Shown here: piece by piece, positions 8,387 through 8,971 of the stretch
Position numbering within the stretch: the stretch's first letter is position 1
Layout: each line of letters opens with the position of its first letter
Assembly: GCA_966210515.1 (NCBI GenBank)
Contig: CBIHLM010000114.1
Span: 1 to 8,971 of the forward strand
Direction: 5' to 3'
Length of the DNA: 8,971 nt
Origin: Paradesertivirga sp966210515
GTDB lineage: Bacteria > Bacteroidota > Bacteroidia > Sphingobacteriales > Sphingobacteriaceae
The notes under the pieces: model-generated
Seen by the model: the letters and a program-made list of their open reading frames with translations, nothing else
What the model was told of the DNA's origin: nothing
Databases searched by the model: none
Position numbers and translations under genes: made by a program

Positions 8387-8424
8387 AACTTAGTTCATTG
8401 GTACTATTAAAAGTATTATTCCAA
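8370..8424. repeat. 10-bp inverted repeat over the start of the FecR-like gene
   Basis: TTGGAATAAT (8370-8379) and ATTATTCCAA (8415-8424) are perfect inverted repeats separated by 35 nt. The left arm lies inside the first codons of the FecR-like gene and the right arm upstream of its TTG start, so a folded transcript would enclose the start codon. The repeat is visible directly; any operator or translational role is speculative. Confidence 0.4.
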
Positions 8425-8675
8425 AACCGGGAAAATCTACTGGAAAAACTGAAACTATTTTCTTGTGTAAAACTCTATAAAACAACAAATTAACCCTCAC
8501 GAAACAAAGAATTAAAAAGCTGAAAGTTCAGATAATTTAATGGCTGAAAGAACTATGAAATGCAGCACACGGCTATCCTTTTATTAGCGCCTACAGATGA
8601 AAATTTGTTCAGGAATGGATCCTCCCGGTTTATGCTAAATTAAAATAAGTAAAAATCGGCCGGGGCTTTTAATTT
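8387..8675. other. Gene-poor region where fecI would be expected
   Basis: These 289 bases lie between the FecR-like gene and the transposase relic. Reading both strands I see no sigma-70 region 2 or 4 pattern and no intact gene; the longest candidates are a 27-codon plus-strand ORF (8560-8643) and short minus-strand open stretches without recognisable similarity. No clear Bacteroidota promoter pair could be placed. The region is AT-rich and may be debris left by the loss of an upstream regulator gene. Confidence 0.5.
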
Positions 8676-8912
8676 ATGATTTGGCGAGGGCATGGAAGGT
8701 CGTCGAATCGAGAGAACGAGCAAAATAAGGTTAAAGAAGTCAACTTAGGCCTTACCGCAACAATGGAACGGATTGTCAGGCAGAGATTTCCTAAAGCCAA
8801 TCTTGTTAAAGACCGCATTCATGTACAGCAGGTAATTGATGCCGTCCAGCAGATCAGGAGCCCTATCAATTGTAAAGGCTGCAGGACGGGCGTCCTAACA
8901 GCCTTTTATTAA
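8676..8912 (+). pseudogene. Transposase remnant, ISL3/ISAon1-like (internal fragment)
   Basis: 78 codons. Residues 18-61 resemble the internal region of ISL3-type transposases of Bacteroidota, where the usual pattern is VKEVTLDMA..M...., FPKA.LV.DRFHVQ, then A...IR. Here it reads VKEVNLGLTATME, RFPKANLVKDRIHVQQ and DAVQQIR. The Asp expected in the VTLD position is Gly (codon GGC at 8748-8750), consistent with loss of a catalytic residue. Faint similarity may continue upstream to about 8652 in the same frame (KIGRGF) through a TAA at 8670, which would be a nonsense mutation. Similarity ends abruptly after IR at about 8858; the last 17 codons read through an unrelated hairpin. Family members are several hundred residues long, so both ends are missing. 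No terminal inverted repeats or target duplication were found. It is an inactive relic; the exact IS family is moderately certain. Confidence 0.7.
8874..8907 (+). terminator. Strong hairpin, probable intrinsic terminator
   Basis: AAAGGCTG (8874-8881) pairs with CAGCCTTT (8899-8906), and inside it AGGAC (8883-8887) pairs with GTCCT (8892-8896) around a GGGC loop, with one unpaired C on the left and two A on the right. The plus-strand tail reads TTTTATT, a modest U-tract; the minus-strand side has only three T. It overlaps the end of the open frame of the transposase relic, so it probably belonged to whatever sequence the relic was joined to. Confidence 0.6.
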
Positions 8913-8971
8913 CCAATTATATGGGAGGGAGCTATTATTGATTATATCCAGTATTTTGCTCAATAACGGCG
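8913..8971. other. Unassigned window end
   Basis: The last 59 bases after the transposase relic contain no recognisable gene start, repeat or IS end. They may be the start of a gene or intergenic region that continues beyond the window. Confidence 0.4.

Noticed and set aside
8401..8560. Possible Bacteroidota promoter for the FecR-like gene (TTAATTTG-like element on the minus strand)
   Set aside because: The -7 element has a mismatch and the nearest TTTG is only about 11 nt away, much shorter than the usual spacing.
8560..8643. 27-codon plus-strand ORF (begins MQHTAILLLAPTDE)
   Set aside because: Too short, no recognisable motif, no supporting context; probably chance.
8651..8670. Apparent hairpin AAAATCGGCCGGGGCTTTT as an IS end or terminator
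   Set aside because: Only the outer A/T bases pair; the interior mismatches, apart from a chance CGGCCG palindrome.
1..8971. CRISPR array, tRNA, rRNA or attachment site
   Set aside because: No regularly spaced repeats, no cloverleaf-like or rRNA-like sequence and no flanking direct repeats were seen on reading both strands.

Overview
The window looks like chromosomal DNA from a member of the Bacteroidota, most likely a Pedobacter- or Mucilaginibacter-like member of the Sphingobacteriaceae. The evidence is a SusC/SusD outer-membrane pair, a Bacteroidota-style FecR amino terminus, AT-rich leaders without Shine-Dalgarno sequences, and lipoproteins with short lipoboxes. The genus is inferred from protein style only.

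Layout. Positions 22-2770 (+) hold a probable two-gene unit: a small coiled-coil lipoprotein of unknown function, then, 13 nt later, a CPA2-type cation:proton antiporter with a cytoplasmic tail resembling tandem universal-stress-protein domains. Positions 2771-2991 are an intergenic stretch with a strong, probably bidirectional, intrinsic terminator, which closes both the antiporter unit and the convergent operon from the other side. Positions 2992-7883 (-) are susD and susC, transcribed susC then susD, 20 nt apart. The SusC protein has an extra amino-terminal STN signalling domain, the mark of a TonB-dependent transducer normally coupled to a FecI sigma factor and a FecR anti-sigma factor. 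Positions 8027-8386 (-) encode what looks like only the cytoplasmic amino-terminal part of such a FecR, starting at TTG and with no membrane segment or periplasmic sensor. Positions 8387-8675 show no convincing gene. Positions 8676-8912 (+) are a decayed internal fragment of an ISL3/ISAon1-like transposase that runs into a strong hairpin, and the last 59 bases show nothing recognisable.

How the parts fit. The usual order fecI-fecR-susC-susD is broken here. The sigma factor is absent from the window, FecR is cut down to its sigma-contacting part, and an insertion-sequence relic lies where fecI would be expected. The SusC/D pair would move a large or oligomeric ligand across the outer membrane using TonB energy. 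No hydrolase or other enzyme accompanies it in the window, so the substrate cannot be named. The best candidate for something unusual is this rewired or decaying signalling arm: an STN-bearing transporter left with a truncated anti-sigma protein. No CRISPR array, tRNA, rRNA or complete mobile element was seen.
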